From DATBGO01 sp963695645 (GTDB lineage: Bacteria; Actinomycetota; Actinomycetes; Streptosporangiales; Streptosporangiaceae): a stretch of DNA of 64,000 nt. Position 1 is the first letter of the stretch. Every line of letters starts with the position of its first letter. The translations under genes and the position numbers were made by a program. The stretch is from contig CAVOHC010000011.1 of NCBI GenBank assembly GCA_963695645.1, positions 124,001 to 188,000 on the forward strand. Direction: 5' to 3'. Of the stretch, positions 8,299 through 17,572 are shown one piece after another. The notes beneath the pieces are model-generated. The model was not told the DNA's origin. It made no database searches and was given only the letters and a program-made list of their open reading frames with translations.

Positions 8299-9165
8299 CT
8301 ACGCGCTGGGGGCTGGCCCCAGCCGTAGCTGCCCGCCAGACCGCTTCTGATGCCGTGCGTCGACCATCAGGCCCACGGTTACGGGCGGGGCCAGAATCAG
8401 GGTGGCACCGGTGAAAAGGGCCAGCGCGAACGCCGGGTAGTTGTCAGGTTGCCACAGCATTATGGCCGCCGCCACGCTGGCCGCGGCAATGACCACGCAG
8501 ACGCCCGTCAGGCCGTAGCTGGCCTTCGGCAGCCGGGCGGTCAGATCGGCGGGGAGGTCGGCGGTGAGCGCGGCTAGCTCGGCGCGGGACCGCGTGGCGG
8601 ACGCCTGGGCGGCCCGCGCGTCGTGTTCATCCTCGGTCAGCCGGCCTTGCGCCAGCGCGGCCTTGAGGGTGTGGATCACCTGTTCGCGGTCGTACCACGA
8701 CAGCGGCGGCAATGGTTGCCCGGCGGAGGGCTTCGCGCGCCGTGAGGCGACCATCATGAACCCGAGAATCCAGAAAATCAGATAGAAGGCCGCAGCCAAG
8801 ATGATCAAAGTCCATACGGTGGTGCGGGGACCACCGGGGAGGAAAAGAACCGCCACGATGCCCGGCATGAACACCGCGTATTCGAACCACCAGGCTATCT
8901 TTGTCGCCCGCCACGGGGCGCGCGGGGACCGGGCTCCGGTGAGCGCGGTGGGAATGTCGGCGATGACCTCGGCCAGTTCCGCGTACGCCTGTGACGCGTA
9001 TACCCGATCCACCCGCGCGCCGAGTTCATCCTCGGTCAGCCGACCTTGCACGAACGCGGCTTTGAGAGCAGAGATCACCTGCTCGCGATCGGCGTCAGAC
9101 GCGCGGAACTCGCCGCGGCTTCGGCTCTCTGCGGCTGCTGCCTCGTCCACTGGCCCTGCCCTCAC
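8299..9165 (-). CDS. DUF1707-domain membrane protein with two copies of the domain
   Basis: 288 residues. Two DUF1707/SHOCT-like helical motifs (ASDADREQVISALKAAFVQG...RLTEDELGARV and WYDREQVIHTLKAALAQG...RLTEDEHDAR) each precede a pair of membrane helices. Duplication of the domain-plus-helices unit is clear. Such proteins are common in actinobacteria, membrane-anchored and of unknown function. Confidence 0.8.
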   Translation of the reverse strand: MRAGPVDEAAAAESRSRGEFRASDADREQVISALKAAFVQGRLTEDELGARVDRVYASQAYAELAEVIADIPTALTGARSPRAPWRATKIAWWFEYAVFMPGIVAVLFLPGGPRTTVWTLIILAAAFYLIFWILGFMMVASRRAKPSAGQPLPPLSWYDREQVIHTLKAALAQGRLTEDEHDARAAQASATRSRAELAALTADLPADLTARLPKASYGLTGVCVVIAAASVAAAIMLWQPDNYPAFALALFTGATLILAPPVTVGLMVDARHQKRSGGQLRLGPAPSA

Positions 9166-9485
9166 GACGCCTCCCCACCAGCGTAATCCAGGGAAGCGTA
9201 ACGCGTGCCACCATAAGAATCTATGCCCTCCCCCGACAAACGAGCATCAAAGGGGAGGCTGGCTGGCGGACGACTGTTGTCACCACCTTTGGCTGGGCGA
9301 GCCGCCTGGCCGGCCGGCGACCGGACTGGCACGGCGCCGGGCGGATCGTCCGCCGGGTAGCGCGCCGGGCCCGGGATCGCCAAGCGCGTCGGGCCGCACA
9401 CGTTGCGGCGCGCTTGGCCGTCCCGTGCCGGCGGAGTTTGCGTCACCGCAATGGCATTAGCCGCGAGCCGCTCCCGCGCAGACGG
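9166..9485. other. Non-coding interval
   Basis: About 320 bases between the convergently placed end of PPK2 and the DUF1707 gene start. A minus-strand open frame here has poor actinobacterial coding character and no family features, so no gene is called. Confidence 0.4.
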
Positions 9486-10469
9486 CTACGCGTAGGGCTG
9501 CCGTGCTGCGTGGGTCTCGGCGATCGGCGTGGGGGACAGCCGCCCGGGCTCAAGTTCCCGCATATCCGCGGGAACGCCGACGATCAGCGGGTCCGGATGC
9601 CCGACGGCATCGTGGTCCTTGCGGTCGTATTCGATGCCGGCGAGCAGGCTGCGCATGGCCTCCAGGCGGGCGCGTTTCTTGTCGTTGCTCCTGATCACGG
9701 TCCACGGCGCCGCGGGCGTTTGGGTGCGCTCGAACATCGTGACCTTGGCCGCGGTGTAGGCATCCCACTTGTCCAGCAAGGCGATATCGGTGGGGCTGAG
9801 CTTCCACTGCCGCACCGGGTCGATCTGGCGGATGGCAAACCGGGTTTGCTGCTCGCCTGGCGTGACGGAGAACCAGAATTTCGTCAGCGAGATGCCGTCG
9901 TCCACTAGCAGCCGCTCGAACCGGGGCACCTCCTGGAGGAAGGCCTCATGCTGCTCGTCGGTGCAGAAGCCCATGACCTTCTCGACCCCGGCGCGGTTAT
10001 ACCACGAACGGTCGAACAAGACCATCTCCCCCGCGGTCGGCAGGTGCGCCACGTAACGCTGGAAATACCATTGCCCCCGCTCACGCTCGGTCGGGATATC
10101 GAGCGCGACAACCCGCGCGGACCGGGGATTCAGATGCTCCATGAAGCGCTTGATAGTGCTGCCTTTGCCGGCGGCATCCCGGCCCTCGAAGATAACGACG
10201 AAGCGGCGGCCCGTATCCTGCATCCAGTATTGCAGCTTGAGCAGTTCGACCTGGAGGACCCGCTTCGCATGATCGTATTCCTCGCGGCTCAGCCGCTCGG
10301 GGTAGGGATAGCCTTGCCGCCAGGTATCCACCACGCCGCCGTCGGCATTGCGGAGCACCGGGTCATCCTCGTCTGAGTCATCCACCCATACGCCCGGCGG
10401 TATCACGCCTGTGCTGCCCGGACCGCCCGCGCCCCGGTCGCCCGGTCGGGTGTGCGTCTCGCCAGTCAT
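9486..10469 (-). CDS. ppk2: Polyphosphate kinase 2 family protein
   Basis: 327 residues from ATG at 10469; a longer frame to 10559 adds an atypical N-terminus. Core motifs of the PPK2 family are present: Walker A FEGRDAAGKGS, then NPRSARVVALDIPTERERGQ, the lid-type RYVAHLPTAGEMVLFDRSWYNR, and FWFSVTPGEQQTRF. PPK2 enzymes transfer phosphate between polyphosphate and nucleotides. Single-domain length is consistent with a class I-like enzyme. Stands alone. Confidence 0.92.
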   Translation of the reverse strand: MTGETHTRPGDRGAGGPGSTGVIPPGVWVDDSDEDDPVLRNADGGVVDTWRQGYPYPERLSREEYDHAKRVLQVELLKLQYWMQDTGRRFVVIFEGRDAAGKGSTIKRFMEHLNPRSARVVALDIPTERERGQWYFQRYVAHLPTAGEMVLFDRSWYNRAGVEKVMGFCTDEQHEAFLQEVPRFERLLVDDGISLTKFWFSVTPGEQQTRFAIRQIDPVRQWKLSPTDIALLDKWDAYTAAKVTMFERTQTPAAPWTVIRSNDKKRARLEAMRSLLAGIEYDRKDHDAVGHPDPLIVGVPADMRELEPGRLSPTPIAETHAARQPYA

Positions 10470-10607
10470 ACCGATCCCATCCACGGCCTGTCTGTGTTGT
10501 GCTGCTACCCAGCATCGGAGCCAACCTTGCCACTCGGCAGCCCTGATGGCGAGGCTCACCAGTAGCGCACTGCCGTCGCGCCCTGCGACGCAGTCCTCCG
10601 ACCCGGC

Positions 10608-11264
10608 TTATGCGGCGAGGACGGCGTAGCGGCCGTTGCCGGCGAGGAGGCTGGCGTGGGTGCCGGATTCGATGATGTGGCCGTGGTCCAGGACGGCGAT
10701 CTGGTCGGCGTTGCGCACGGTCGAGAGCCGGTGGGCGATGGTGATGGTGGTACGGCCTGCGGCGAGGTTGTCGAACGCGGTCTGGACAGCGCGCTCGGTC
10801 TGGGTGTCCAGGGCGCTGGTGGCCTCGTCCAGCACCAGCACGCGCGGGTCGCGCAGCAGGGTCCGGGCGATGGCGATGCGCTGCTTCTCGCCACCAGAGA
10901 AACGATGCCCGCGGGAGCCGACCATCGTGTCGTAGCCGTCGGGCAGCCCGGCGATCAGATCATGAATCTGGGCGGCACGGGCCGCGTCCTCGATCTCGGC
11001 GTCGGTAGCCTCAGGCTTGGCGTAGCGCAGGTTTTCCCGCACCGTGGTGTGCAGGAGGTAGGTCTCCTGGCTGACCACGCCGACGATGGCGGCAAGGTCA
11101 GCGAGCCTCATGTCGCGGATGTCGGTGCCGTCGATGCGGACCCTGCCGCGGGTGGGGTCGTAGAGGCGGGCGATCAGTGCGGCGAGGGTGGTCTTGCCGG
11201 ATCCGGTCTCGCCGACCAGGGCCAGCGTGCTGCCGGCCGGCACGTCCAGGTCGACGCCGGTCAC
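10608..11264 (-). CDS. ABC exporter, nucleotide-binding half (separated by frameshift)
   Basis: 218 residues from GTG at 11264. Walker A GETGSGKTT, signature FSGGEKQR, Walker B VLVLDEATS and the H-loop AHRLS are intact. The A-loop (FTYP) sits at the end of the preceding frame, so this is the displaced second half of one exporter of about 616 residues. Its start overlaps the upstream TGA as GTGA. If the frameshift is real, translational coupling could still supply both halves. Confidence 0.8.
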   Translation of the reverse strand: MTGVDLDVPAGSTLALVGETGSGKTTLAALIARLYDPTRGRVRIDGTDIRDMRLADLAAIVGVVSQETYLLHTTVRENLRYAKPEATDAEIEDAARAAQIHDLIAGLPDGYDTMVGSRGHRFSGGEKQRIAIARTLLRDPRVLVLDEATSALDTQTERAVQTAFDNLAAGRTTITIAHRLSTVRNADQIAVLDHGHIIESGTHASLLAGNGRYAVLAA

Positions 11265-12457
11265 GGCCAGCGGCCGGCGCCGGGGTAGGTGAAGCTGACG
11301 TCCTCGAGGCGGACGTGGCCGGTGATCCGCGCCGGGTTGATCTCGGCCGGCCGGGCGGGGTCGTCCACGTCGACGGGCAGGTCGAGGTATTCGAAGATCC
11401 GCGCGAACAGCGCCAGCGAGCTGATCACGGAGACGCTGGTGTTGAGCAGCCCGGTCAGCGGCCGGAACAGGCTGTTCTGCAGGGTGGTGAAGGCTACCAG
11501 GGTGCCGATGGTCATCGCGCCGGCGGTGACCGGCAGCCCGGCGGCAAGGTAGATGATCGCCGGGATCGCGGCGAAGATGATGCTCATCGAGGCCATCCGC
11601 CAGCGCCCGGCCAGCTGGGAGCGCAGCTCCAGGTCGATCAGGCGGGCCGAGGAGGAAGTGAACCGCTGCACCAGGGACGGGCCGGTGCCCATCGTCTTGG
11701 CCAGCTGGACGCCGTTGATCGACAGGCCCTCCTCGATGGTGACGTTGAGGTTGGCCAGTTCGCGCTGCTGCTCGCTGGTGATGGCGCGGCGCATGCGGGC
11801 GACCTTGCGGCTCAGGTAGATGGCGGGCGGCATGACTGCCAGCGAGATGAGGGACAGCTGCCAGGACAAGGCGGCCATGGCGACCGCGGTGGCTACTGCC
11901 GTGGTGAGGTTAGCGGCGATGGAGGTCGCGGTCGACGTCACCACGGATTCCATGCCGCCGATGTCGTTGGTGATGCGGGACTGGACCTCGCCGGTCCGGG
12001 TACGGGTGAAGAAGGCGACCGACTGCCGCTGCAGGTGGCCGAAGACGCTGGTGCGCAGTCCGTGCATGACGTGCTGGCCGACCTTGGTGCTGATCCAGGT
12101 CTGGATCACCCCGAAGGCGGAGGTAATGGCGGCGATGCCGATCATGCCGGCCACCAGCAAGACGAGCAGCCGCACGTTCCTGTCCGGGAGAGCGGTGTCA
12201 AGGACTGCGCGGAGCAGGAACGGTGCGGCCACTCCGACGACGGAAGAGGCCGCGATGATGGCGGTGACGATCGCCAGCTGCCAGCGGTAGGGGGTAAACA
12301 GCCGCCCGACGCGCCGCAGCGACACCTCACGTGCCTGCGCCTTCTCTGCTGCCGTGACCGTGCCCGCTCCGCGGGACCGGCGAGTGTTACTGATCTTAGG
12401 GTTCGTGTCTGGTGACGCCAAGCGCGTGCTCGATTCTGACGGGGGCGAGGCCCGCAC
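11261..12457 (-). CDS. ABC exporter, transmembrane half (ends at frameshift)
   Basis: 398 residues: a six-helix exporter domain (segments near AIVTAIIAASSVVGVAAP, LLVLLVAGMIGIAAITSAFG, AAIPAIIYLAAGLPVTAGAM), ending with the first strand of the ATPase (VRLEDVSFTYPGAG) and then RWP and TGA at 11261-11263. The next frame continues RPLAVTGVDLDVPAG without loss of residues, so a single-base indel near 11264-11280 splits the gene. Probable multidrug or lipid exporter. It is divergent from a MarR gene, which likely regulates it. Confidence 0.8.
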   Translation of the reverse strand: MRASPPSESSTRLASPDTNPKISNTRRSRGAGTVTAAEKAQAREVSLRRVGRLFTPYRWQLAIVTAIIAASSVVGVAAPFLLRAVLDTALPDRNVRLLVLLVAGMIGIAAITSAFGVIQTWISTKVGQHVMHGLRTSVFGHLQRQSVAFFTRTRTGEVQSRITNDIGGMESVVTSTATSIAANLTTAVATAVAMAALSWQLSLISLAVMPPAIYLSRKVARMRRAITSEQQRELANLNVTIEEGLSINGVQLAKTMGTGPSLVQRFTSSSARLIDLELRSQLAGRWRMASMSIIFAAIPAIIYLAAGLPVTAGAMTIGTLVAFTTLQNSLFRPLTGLLNTSVSVISSLALFARIFEYLDLPVDVDDPARPAEINPARITGHVRLEDVSFTYPGAGRWP

Positions 12458-12487
12458 GACAGGCGGGTCCCTGGACGGGATATTTAC

Positions 12488-12508
12488 TGAGGTAACCTCA
12501 ATATGAGG
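12488..12508. promoter_or_regulatory. Overlapping palindromes, candidate MarR operator
   Basis: TGAGGTAACCTCA at 12488-12500 is a 13-bp odd-centred palindrome. It overlaps CCTCAATATGAGG at 12496-12508, giving three alternating TGAGG/CCTCA half-sites. It lies between the divergent exporter and MarR starts. Confidence 0.65.
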
Positions 12509-12539
12509 CTACAACAGCAACTGCTGGTACGCTATTCCA

Positions 12540-12986
12540 GTGACCCAGGGCCGCGACGCGACGGGCCGGCAGGAGACCGGCGCTGATGAGACGCTGGCGG
12601 AAGCCTTCCGGTCCGTCGCGCGCCAGCTGCGCGAGACATCCCAGCAGACCCTGGCCCCCTGGGACATCACCCCTTCCCACTTCCGGGCGCTGCGCGTGCT
12701 GAACCGCCACGGGGTGATGCGGCTGTCAGACCTGTCGGAGCAGCTGCGTATCGCGGCGCGCTCGACCACGGAGGTCGTCGACGCCCTCGAATCCCGGGAC
12801 CTGGTCGAACGGCGGACCGATCCCGGCGATCGGCGGGCCACCCTCGTCCGGCTGACCGAGCACGGCACGAGCATCCTCGATGCAGTTCGCGCGGCCCGCG
12901 GAACCGAGGCCGAACGGTTCTTCGGCCGGCTCAGCCAGACAGACCGCGCTCACCTCGCCCGGATTCTCCGCAAGCTCCAGAACTGA
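12540..12986 (+). CDS. MarR-family transcriptional regulator
   Basis: 148 residues from GTG at 12540. Winged-helix motifs are visible: PSHFRALRVLNRHGVMRLSDLSEQL, the recognition helix AARSTTEVVDALESRDLVER and the wing RTDPGDRRATLVRLTEHG, then a dimerisation helix. It is divergent from the ABC exporter with palindromes between them, the classic drug-responsive repressor arrangement. Confidence 0.92.
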   Translation: MTQGRDATGRQETGADETLAEAFRSVARQLRETSQQTLAPWDITPSHFRALRVLNRHGVMRLSDLSEQLRIAARSTTEVVDALESRDLVERRTDPGDRRATLVRLTEHGTSILDAVRAARGTEAERFFGRLSQTDRAHLARILRKLQN

Positions 12987-13101
12987 TCCGCCCGCCGAGC
13001 TGGTCAACCCCGCCGCACAGACAGCGCGGCGCGCTGATCTCCGTGCTCGGCCTGGTCATCTTCGCCGGCTTCACCCACGGCTATGGTGCGGCGACAGGCG
13101 G

Positions 13102-15777
13102 TCAGCGCAGCCGGCGGAGGTGGGCGTCCGCGGGGTCAGCGACCTGAAGGCGGACCCGGGCATCGACGGCCTGCACGCCGTCCGGGCGGGCGAAGACCGG
13201 GCTCAGCTCGAGCTCGGCGATCTGCGGCAGGTCGTCGGCCATCTGGGAGACGCGCAGTAGCACGTCCCGCAGCGCGGCCAGGTCAGCGCCGGGGGCGTCG
13301 GCGCGCCCGAGCAGGAGCGGGGCGGCGCGTATGGAGCGGATCAGCTCGTCGGCATCGGAGTCGGTGAGCGGAGCGAGCCGCGCCGCGCGGTCAGCCAGCT
13401 GGTCGGCGGCCGCACCGCCGACCCCGAACAGGACCAGCGGGCCGACGACCTCTTCCTGCAGCACGCTGATCGCCACCTCGACGCCGCCCGTGACCATCGG
13501 CTTGACGATGACCCCGGTCAGCCGGTGGCCGAACGCCTCCCGCAGCGAGCGGAACCCGCGCCGGACTTCGTCCGCGCCGTGCAGATCGATCAGCAGGGCG
13601 CCGGCGCCACGCGCGCGCACCAGGCCGGGCACGTCCGCTCTGAGCGCGACCGGGCCATCGAACCGTGCTGCCGCCGCGATGGCGGCGTCCTCCGTTATGA
13701 CCCCGATGCTGTCGGCCAGCGGCACGCCGTAGCAGCCGAGGAGTTCCACGGTCGGGTCCAGCGGCAGCCAGCCGCCCCGCGTGCCGGCGAGAAACTCGGC
13801 GACCAGTTCCCTCGCCCGGCCCGGGCGCAGGCCGTCGAGGTCGGGCACGTTTCCCGGCGGGACAGCCCGCCACATGCCGTAGCGCGCGGCGTGGCCGAGG
13901 GCGTGGGCGGCGGACTCGGAGTAGGCATAGGCCGGAACGGCGGGCGAGTCCTCGGCCGGGGCCCGGAGCAGCCGGACGACTTCCACCTGGTCCAGCACCG
14001 CGGCGGCGATCGGCACGGGCAGCCGCGCGGCGGGCACCTCGGGAACCAGATCACCGCGTGCGCTCGTGACCGTCAGCGCCAGCACCGCGTCGACGCCCGG
14101 ATCGGCCCCGACCAGCTCCAGGCACTGACGGAAGGTGCCGGGGCCGATCAGCAGGGTGGTATCGACCGGCCCGGCCACCGTGGCGTCGCGGGGAAGCAGG
14201 TCCCGGAGCGCCCGCTGGGTGTCCCCGGCCAGGCCGGCGATCTGCAGGCCCGCGTCGTCGCACGCGTCGGCGGCGAGCACCACGGCGCCGCGGGTGTTGG
14301 ACACCACGGCGACCCTGGGCCCGGCGGGCGCCGGCTGCGAGGCCAGCAGGACAGCGGTGTCGAGCAGCTCGCCGAGGTTCGCGGTGGCGATCACCCCGGC
14401 CTGCTCGAACAGGGCCTGCCTGGTGAGCAGCGGGGTAGCCGCCGTGGCGCGGGCCCCGGCCATGCGCCTGCCGGTGATGGACCGGCCCACGATCACGGTC
14501 AGGACCGGCATGCCGCGGCCGACGCGGCGGGCCGTGCGGGCGAACTTGCGGGGGTTCGCGATCGACTCCAGATACAGCAGGGCCAGCTTTGTCGCCGCGT
14601 CGGACTCCCACCACAGCAGCATGTCTTCGCCGGACACATCGTCCTTGTCGCCCAGCGAGACAAGGGAGGAGATCCCGATGCCGATCCGCGATAGGTGCTC
14701 AACCAGGACGAAGCCGGTGCCACCGGTCGACTGCAGCGCGAGGCCAGCGATCCCCGGCTCGGGATGGCGGGCCGCGAACGTGGCGTCCAGGCCGGCACTA
14801 GTGTCGGCCACCCCGAAGCTGGCCGGCCCGACCATGCGCATGCCGTGGCGGCGGCAGATGTCCAGCAATTCCGTGCGGCCGGCGCCGTCGAGTCCCGCAG
14901 CGAGCACCACCAGCGCCTTGACCCCCCGCCGCCCGCATTCTTCGGCGATGCCGATCACGGAGGCCGCCGGCGTGGCGATGACCGCCAGGTCGACATGTTC
15001 GGGCAGCGCCGCCGACGACGGAAGGCAGGGCACGCCGTCCAGTTCGGCTACGGCCGGGTTGACCGCGTACACCGGGCCGGGGAAGCCGCCGGTCATAATG
15101 TTGCGCAGGATGGCCCGCCCGACCGAGCCGGCCCGCCGGCCCGTGCCGATGACCGCGACCGAGGCCGGGGCCAGCACGTGCCGCAGGCTGGCCACGTTGG
15201 CCGACCGCTCCCGCTCGGCCACCGCGTCACGGTAGGTGCCGAGGGCGACGTCGGCCTCGCCGGTGGGCAGCGGGAACGTGAGGTCGTACACACCGTCGGC
15301 CAGGGCGCGGTGGGCCTGCAGCCCGGCGTCGGCGAACACTCTCAGCATGAGCGCGTTCTCGCATTGCGTCTCCGCGGTGAAGGCGCGCAGGCCGCGGTTG
15401 CGGGCCAGCGAGATCAGGTGCTCCAGCAGGAGCATGCCGACGCCGCGGTTGTGCATGTCATCGGCGACCGTAAAGGCGACCTCGGCCGACCGGGACGGGC
15501 GATCGTCGCACTCGTAGCTGCCGCAGCCGATCAGCTCGCCGTCCATCAGGGCGAGCAGCGCGGCGTGGTCCGGCGCGGGTTCACGGCAGACCCGGCGCGC
15601 CTCCGGTTCGGCCGCGCTCGGGCTCAAGCTGAAGAAGCGCAGGTAGAGACTGTCTGGGGTCAGTTTCTCGTGCATCTCCCGCACCGCGTCGAAGTCGTCG
15701 GGCCGCGCGGGCCGGATCTCGATCGTGGTGCCGTCGTTCAGCAGAGCGTAAACACTGGGCTCGGCGTCTGCGCTCAC
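13102..15777 (-). CDS. GNAT domain fused to ADP-forming acyl-CoA synthetase-like protein (Pat/PatZ type)
   Basis: 891 residues. Residues about 17-165 form a GNAT acetyltransferase (EVAFTVADDMHNRGVGMLLLEHL acetyl-CoA loop). The rest follows the order of NDP-forming acetyl-CoA synthetase: CoA-binding (VAVIGTGRRAGSVGRAILRN), two succinyl-CoA-ligase-like domains, and C-terminal ATP-grasp (VALRADVPGLVRARGAGA...GVIVKPMVTGGVEVAISV). At the position of the ligase active-site His (normally a SHTG string after GARA) it reads GARATAATPLLT, so that His is absent. This resembles protein lysine acetyltransferases in which the dead synthetase domain is regulatory. The domain order is N-terminal GNAT, as in several actinobacterial proteins. 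Confidence 0.85.
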   Translation of the reverse strand: MSADAEPSVYALLNDGTTIEIRPARPDDFDAVREMHEKLTPDSLYLRFFSLSPSAAEPEARRVCREPAPDHAALLALMDGELIGCGSYECDDRPSRSAEVAFTVADDMHNRGVGMLLLEHLISLARNRGLRAFTAETQCENALMLRVFADAGLQAHRALADGVYDLTFPLPTGEADVALGTYRDAVAERERSANVASLRHVLAPASVAVIGTGRRAGSVGRAILRNIMTGGFPGPVYAVNPAVAELDGVPCLPSSAALPEHVDLAVIATPAASVIGIAEECGRRGVKALVVLAAGLDGAGRTELLDICRRHGMRMVGPASFGVADTSAGLDATFAARHPEPGIAGLALQSTGGTGFVLVEHLSRIGIGISSLVSLGDKDDVSGEDMLLWWESDAATKLALLYLESIANPRKFARTARRVGRGMPVLTVIVGRSITGRRMAGARATAATPLLTRQALFEQAGVIATANLGELLDTAVLLASQPAPAGPRVAVVSNTRGAVVLAADACDDAGLQIAGLAGDTQRALRDLLPRDATVAGPVDTTLLIGPGTFRQCLELVGADPGVDAVLALTVTSARGDLVPEVPAARLPVPIAAAVLDQVEVVRLLRAPAEDSPAVPAYAYSESAAHALGHAARYGMWRAVPPGNVPDLDGLRPGRARELVAEFLAGTRGGWLPLDPTVELLGCYGVPLADSIGVITEDAAIAAAARFDGPVALRADVPGLVRARGAGALLIDLHGADEVRRGFRSLREAFGHRLTGVIVKPMVTGGVEVAISVLQEEVVGPLVLFGVGGAAADQLADRAARLAPLTDSDADELIRSIRAAPLLLGRADAPGADLAALRDVLLRVSQMADDLPQIAELELSPVFARPDGVQAVDARVRLQVADPADAHLRRLR

Positions 15778-16030
15778 ATCGCTCCCCCGTTTCCGTGACG
15801 GCTGAGGGTGCCGCGTTTACCAGCATTATGAGCCATCGGGACGCGGCCCACCGGGGACTCCGTCCGCGCATCCTTTCCCCCGGGCGGCCAGCACCTCGCT
15901 CACGGTGACTCCTTCCGACCTGGATCCAGTCCCGGTACAGCAGGGGTCACTGCACGATGACCCGGCGCTCACTGCCGTCGTCGGCCGATACCGGGTTGGC
16001 GTCGGCGGCGGTGACCGCCATGATGGGCCC

Positions 16031-16447
16031 GTGAGCGTCGAGGCGATCCAGATCGGCCCGAGCGAGGCGATCATGCCAGTAAAGTCTGTCAGCGCAGTTG
16101 CGGGCAAGGGACTCACGGGCGACCGCCACTTCCGCGGGCAGGGCGCCAAGCCTGGCCGGGCGCTGACGCTGATCGAGGCCGAAGCGCTGGCGGACGTCGG
16201 CCTGACCGGCGCTCAATCGCGCCGTCAGGTGGTCGTGCGGGGCGTGCGGCTGCGCGAGCTGGTCGGCAGGCGCTTTCGGGTCGGGGATGTCGAGTGTCTG
16301 GGCGTCAAACTCTGCGAGCCGTGCCTGCATCTGCAGCAGCTGACCCGGCCCGGGATCATCAGGGAACTCATCCACCGCGGCGGGCTCAACGCCGATATCC
16401 TGACCACCGGCCAGATCTCCGTTGGCGACCCGGTTTCCGCAGGATAG
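16031..16447 (+). CDS. MOSC-domain protein
   Basis: 138 residues from GTG at 16031; the frame opens earlier at 15905 but that extension has no family features. MOSC hallmarks are VSAVAGKGLTGDRHF, LTLIEAEAL, RRQVVVRGVRLRELVGRRF and the conserved Cys in LCEPCLHLQQL. MOSC domains carry molybdenum cofactor sulfur chemistry or related detoxification. Single-domain stand-alone form. Confidence 0.88.
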   Translation: MSVEAIQIGPSEAIMPVKSVSAVAGKGLTGDRHFRGQGAKPGRALTLIEAEALADVGLTGAQSRRQVVVRGVRLRELVGRRFRVGDVECLGVKLCEPCLHLQQLTRPGIIRELIHRGGLNADILTTGQISVGDPVSAG

Positions 16448-16535
16448 ATGGCGGGGCAGCCAGGCGCCGCCCCGCAGACAAAGCGCCAGCCGTGCCCAGC
16501 GCCTTGCGGCGCCGCTGAACTAGCATCTCCCCTAC

Positions 16536-16563
16536 GGCAGCAGCAACGAGGCAGCAGCAACGA
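16536..16563 (+). repeat. Two tandem 14-mers
   Basis: GGCAGCAGCAACGA is repeated twice head to tail just upstream of the VOC gene start. Probably slippage; no role inferred. Confidence 0.7.
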
Positions 16564-16577
16564 GATAGCGAGCGACC

Positions 16578-17366
16578 GTGATGAAGACCGTTCTGGATCA
16601 CGTGGCGATTGGCACGCGCGCGCTGACCGATGGCTGGGATCTGTTCGGCGGGCTGCTCGGCGGTTCCTGGGTCTACGGGGGTGATTCGCCCGGCTTCTGG
16701 TGGGGTCAGCTGAAGTTCCGCGCGGGCCCGAAGATCGAGCTGCTCACGCCGGCTGGCGGCCCCGACGCTGCCTTTCTCGAGCGCTTCCTGGCCTCCCACG
16801 GCGCTGGCCCGCATCACTTCACCTTCATCGTCCCTGACATCAGCGCGGCGCTGTCGCGGGTACGCGCGGTCGGCATCGAACCGGTCCAGATCAGCCTGGT
16901 GAACGCGGCCTGGAAGGAAGCGTTCCTGCACCCCAAGGACGCCTACGGCATCGTGATCCAGGTTGCCGAGCAGTCCGGCCCGCCGCCGGAGCTGGCGGCG
17001 CCCGCTCAGCTTCCGGCGCCCGGGCCGTCGTCGGCATTCACCCTGGCCGAGCAGCACGTGGCTGACATCGACGGCGCGGTCCGCCTATTCGAGGAGGCAC
17101 TCGAGGGCGAGGTCGTCAGCCGACAGGACACCGCACAGTCCTCAGTCGCCGAGCTGACCTGGGAAAACGGCGCACGCCTGCGACTCGTCCGGGCAGCCCC
17201 GGCCGCCGCCGGTGCTGGGCCGCGCCGCGGCGGCGGGCCCACGCGCCTGCGCTTCATCCGCGACGGAGCACCGCTCAGCCAGGCTGACCGCAGCCGGGCA
17301 GCGGACCTGGCACAGCGCCTCGGGATATCACTGCAGCTCGGCTCGCTGAACCCGACCCCGCGCTGA
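16578..17366 (+). CDS. VOC-fold (glyoxalase-like) protein
   Basis: 262 residues. The N-terminal VOC module (VLDHVAIGTRALTDGWDLF, KIELLTPAGG, GAGPHHFTFIVPDISAAL, FLHPKDAYGIVIQVAEQ) has the His/Glu metal-ligand pattern. A second, degenerate module follows (FTLAEQHVADIDGAVRLFEE) with metal positions unclear. The family includes dioxygenases, epimerases and resistance proteins; substrate unknown. Confidence 0.78.
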   Translation: MMKTVLDHVAIGTRALTDGWDLFGGLLGGSWVYGGDSPGFWWGQLKFRAGPKIELLTPAGGPDAAFLERFLASHGAGPHHFTFIVPDISAALSRVRAVGIEPVQISLVNAAWKEAFLHPKDAYGIVIQVAEQSGPPPELAAPAQLPAPGPSSAFTLAEQHVADIDGAVRLFEEALEGEVVSRQDTAQSSVAELTWENGARLRLVRAAPAAAGAGPRRGGGPTRLRFIRDGAPLSQADRSRAADLAQRLGISLQLGSLNPTPR

Positions 17367-17572
17367 GCCAGGCAGCCAGGTGACAAGTCTTCCCCCGCAT
17401 GCCGAGAGCAGGCGGCAATGCGGGGGGCATCTGGGGCATCTGGCTGCCCGCCGGCGATCGGCAATCATCAGGTCTGCCTGACGTCCGGCCGGATGACACC
17501 TACGATGCGCTGGTTGGGGATGTCACGTAAGGCAGATTTCCGCAATTAGGCGGGCGAAAGGGCGGGCGAGGA

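Noticed and set aside
9162..9446. Possible 94-residue minus-strand gene
   Set aside because: No ribosome site or family match, and residue make-up typical of non-coding GC-rich DNA.
13525..15798. Long plus-strand open frames opposite the GNAT/synthetase gene
   Set aside because: Composition is the GC-driven shadow of the real minus-strand gene; no family features.
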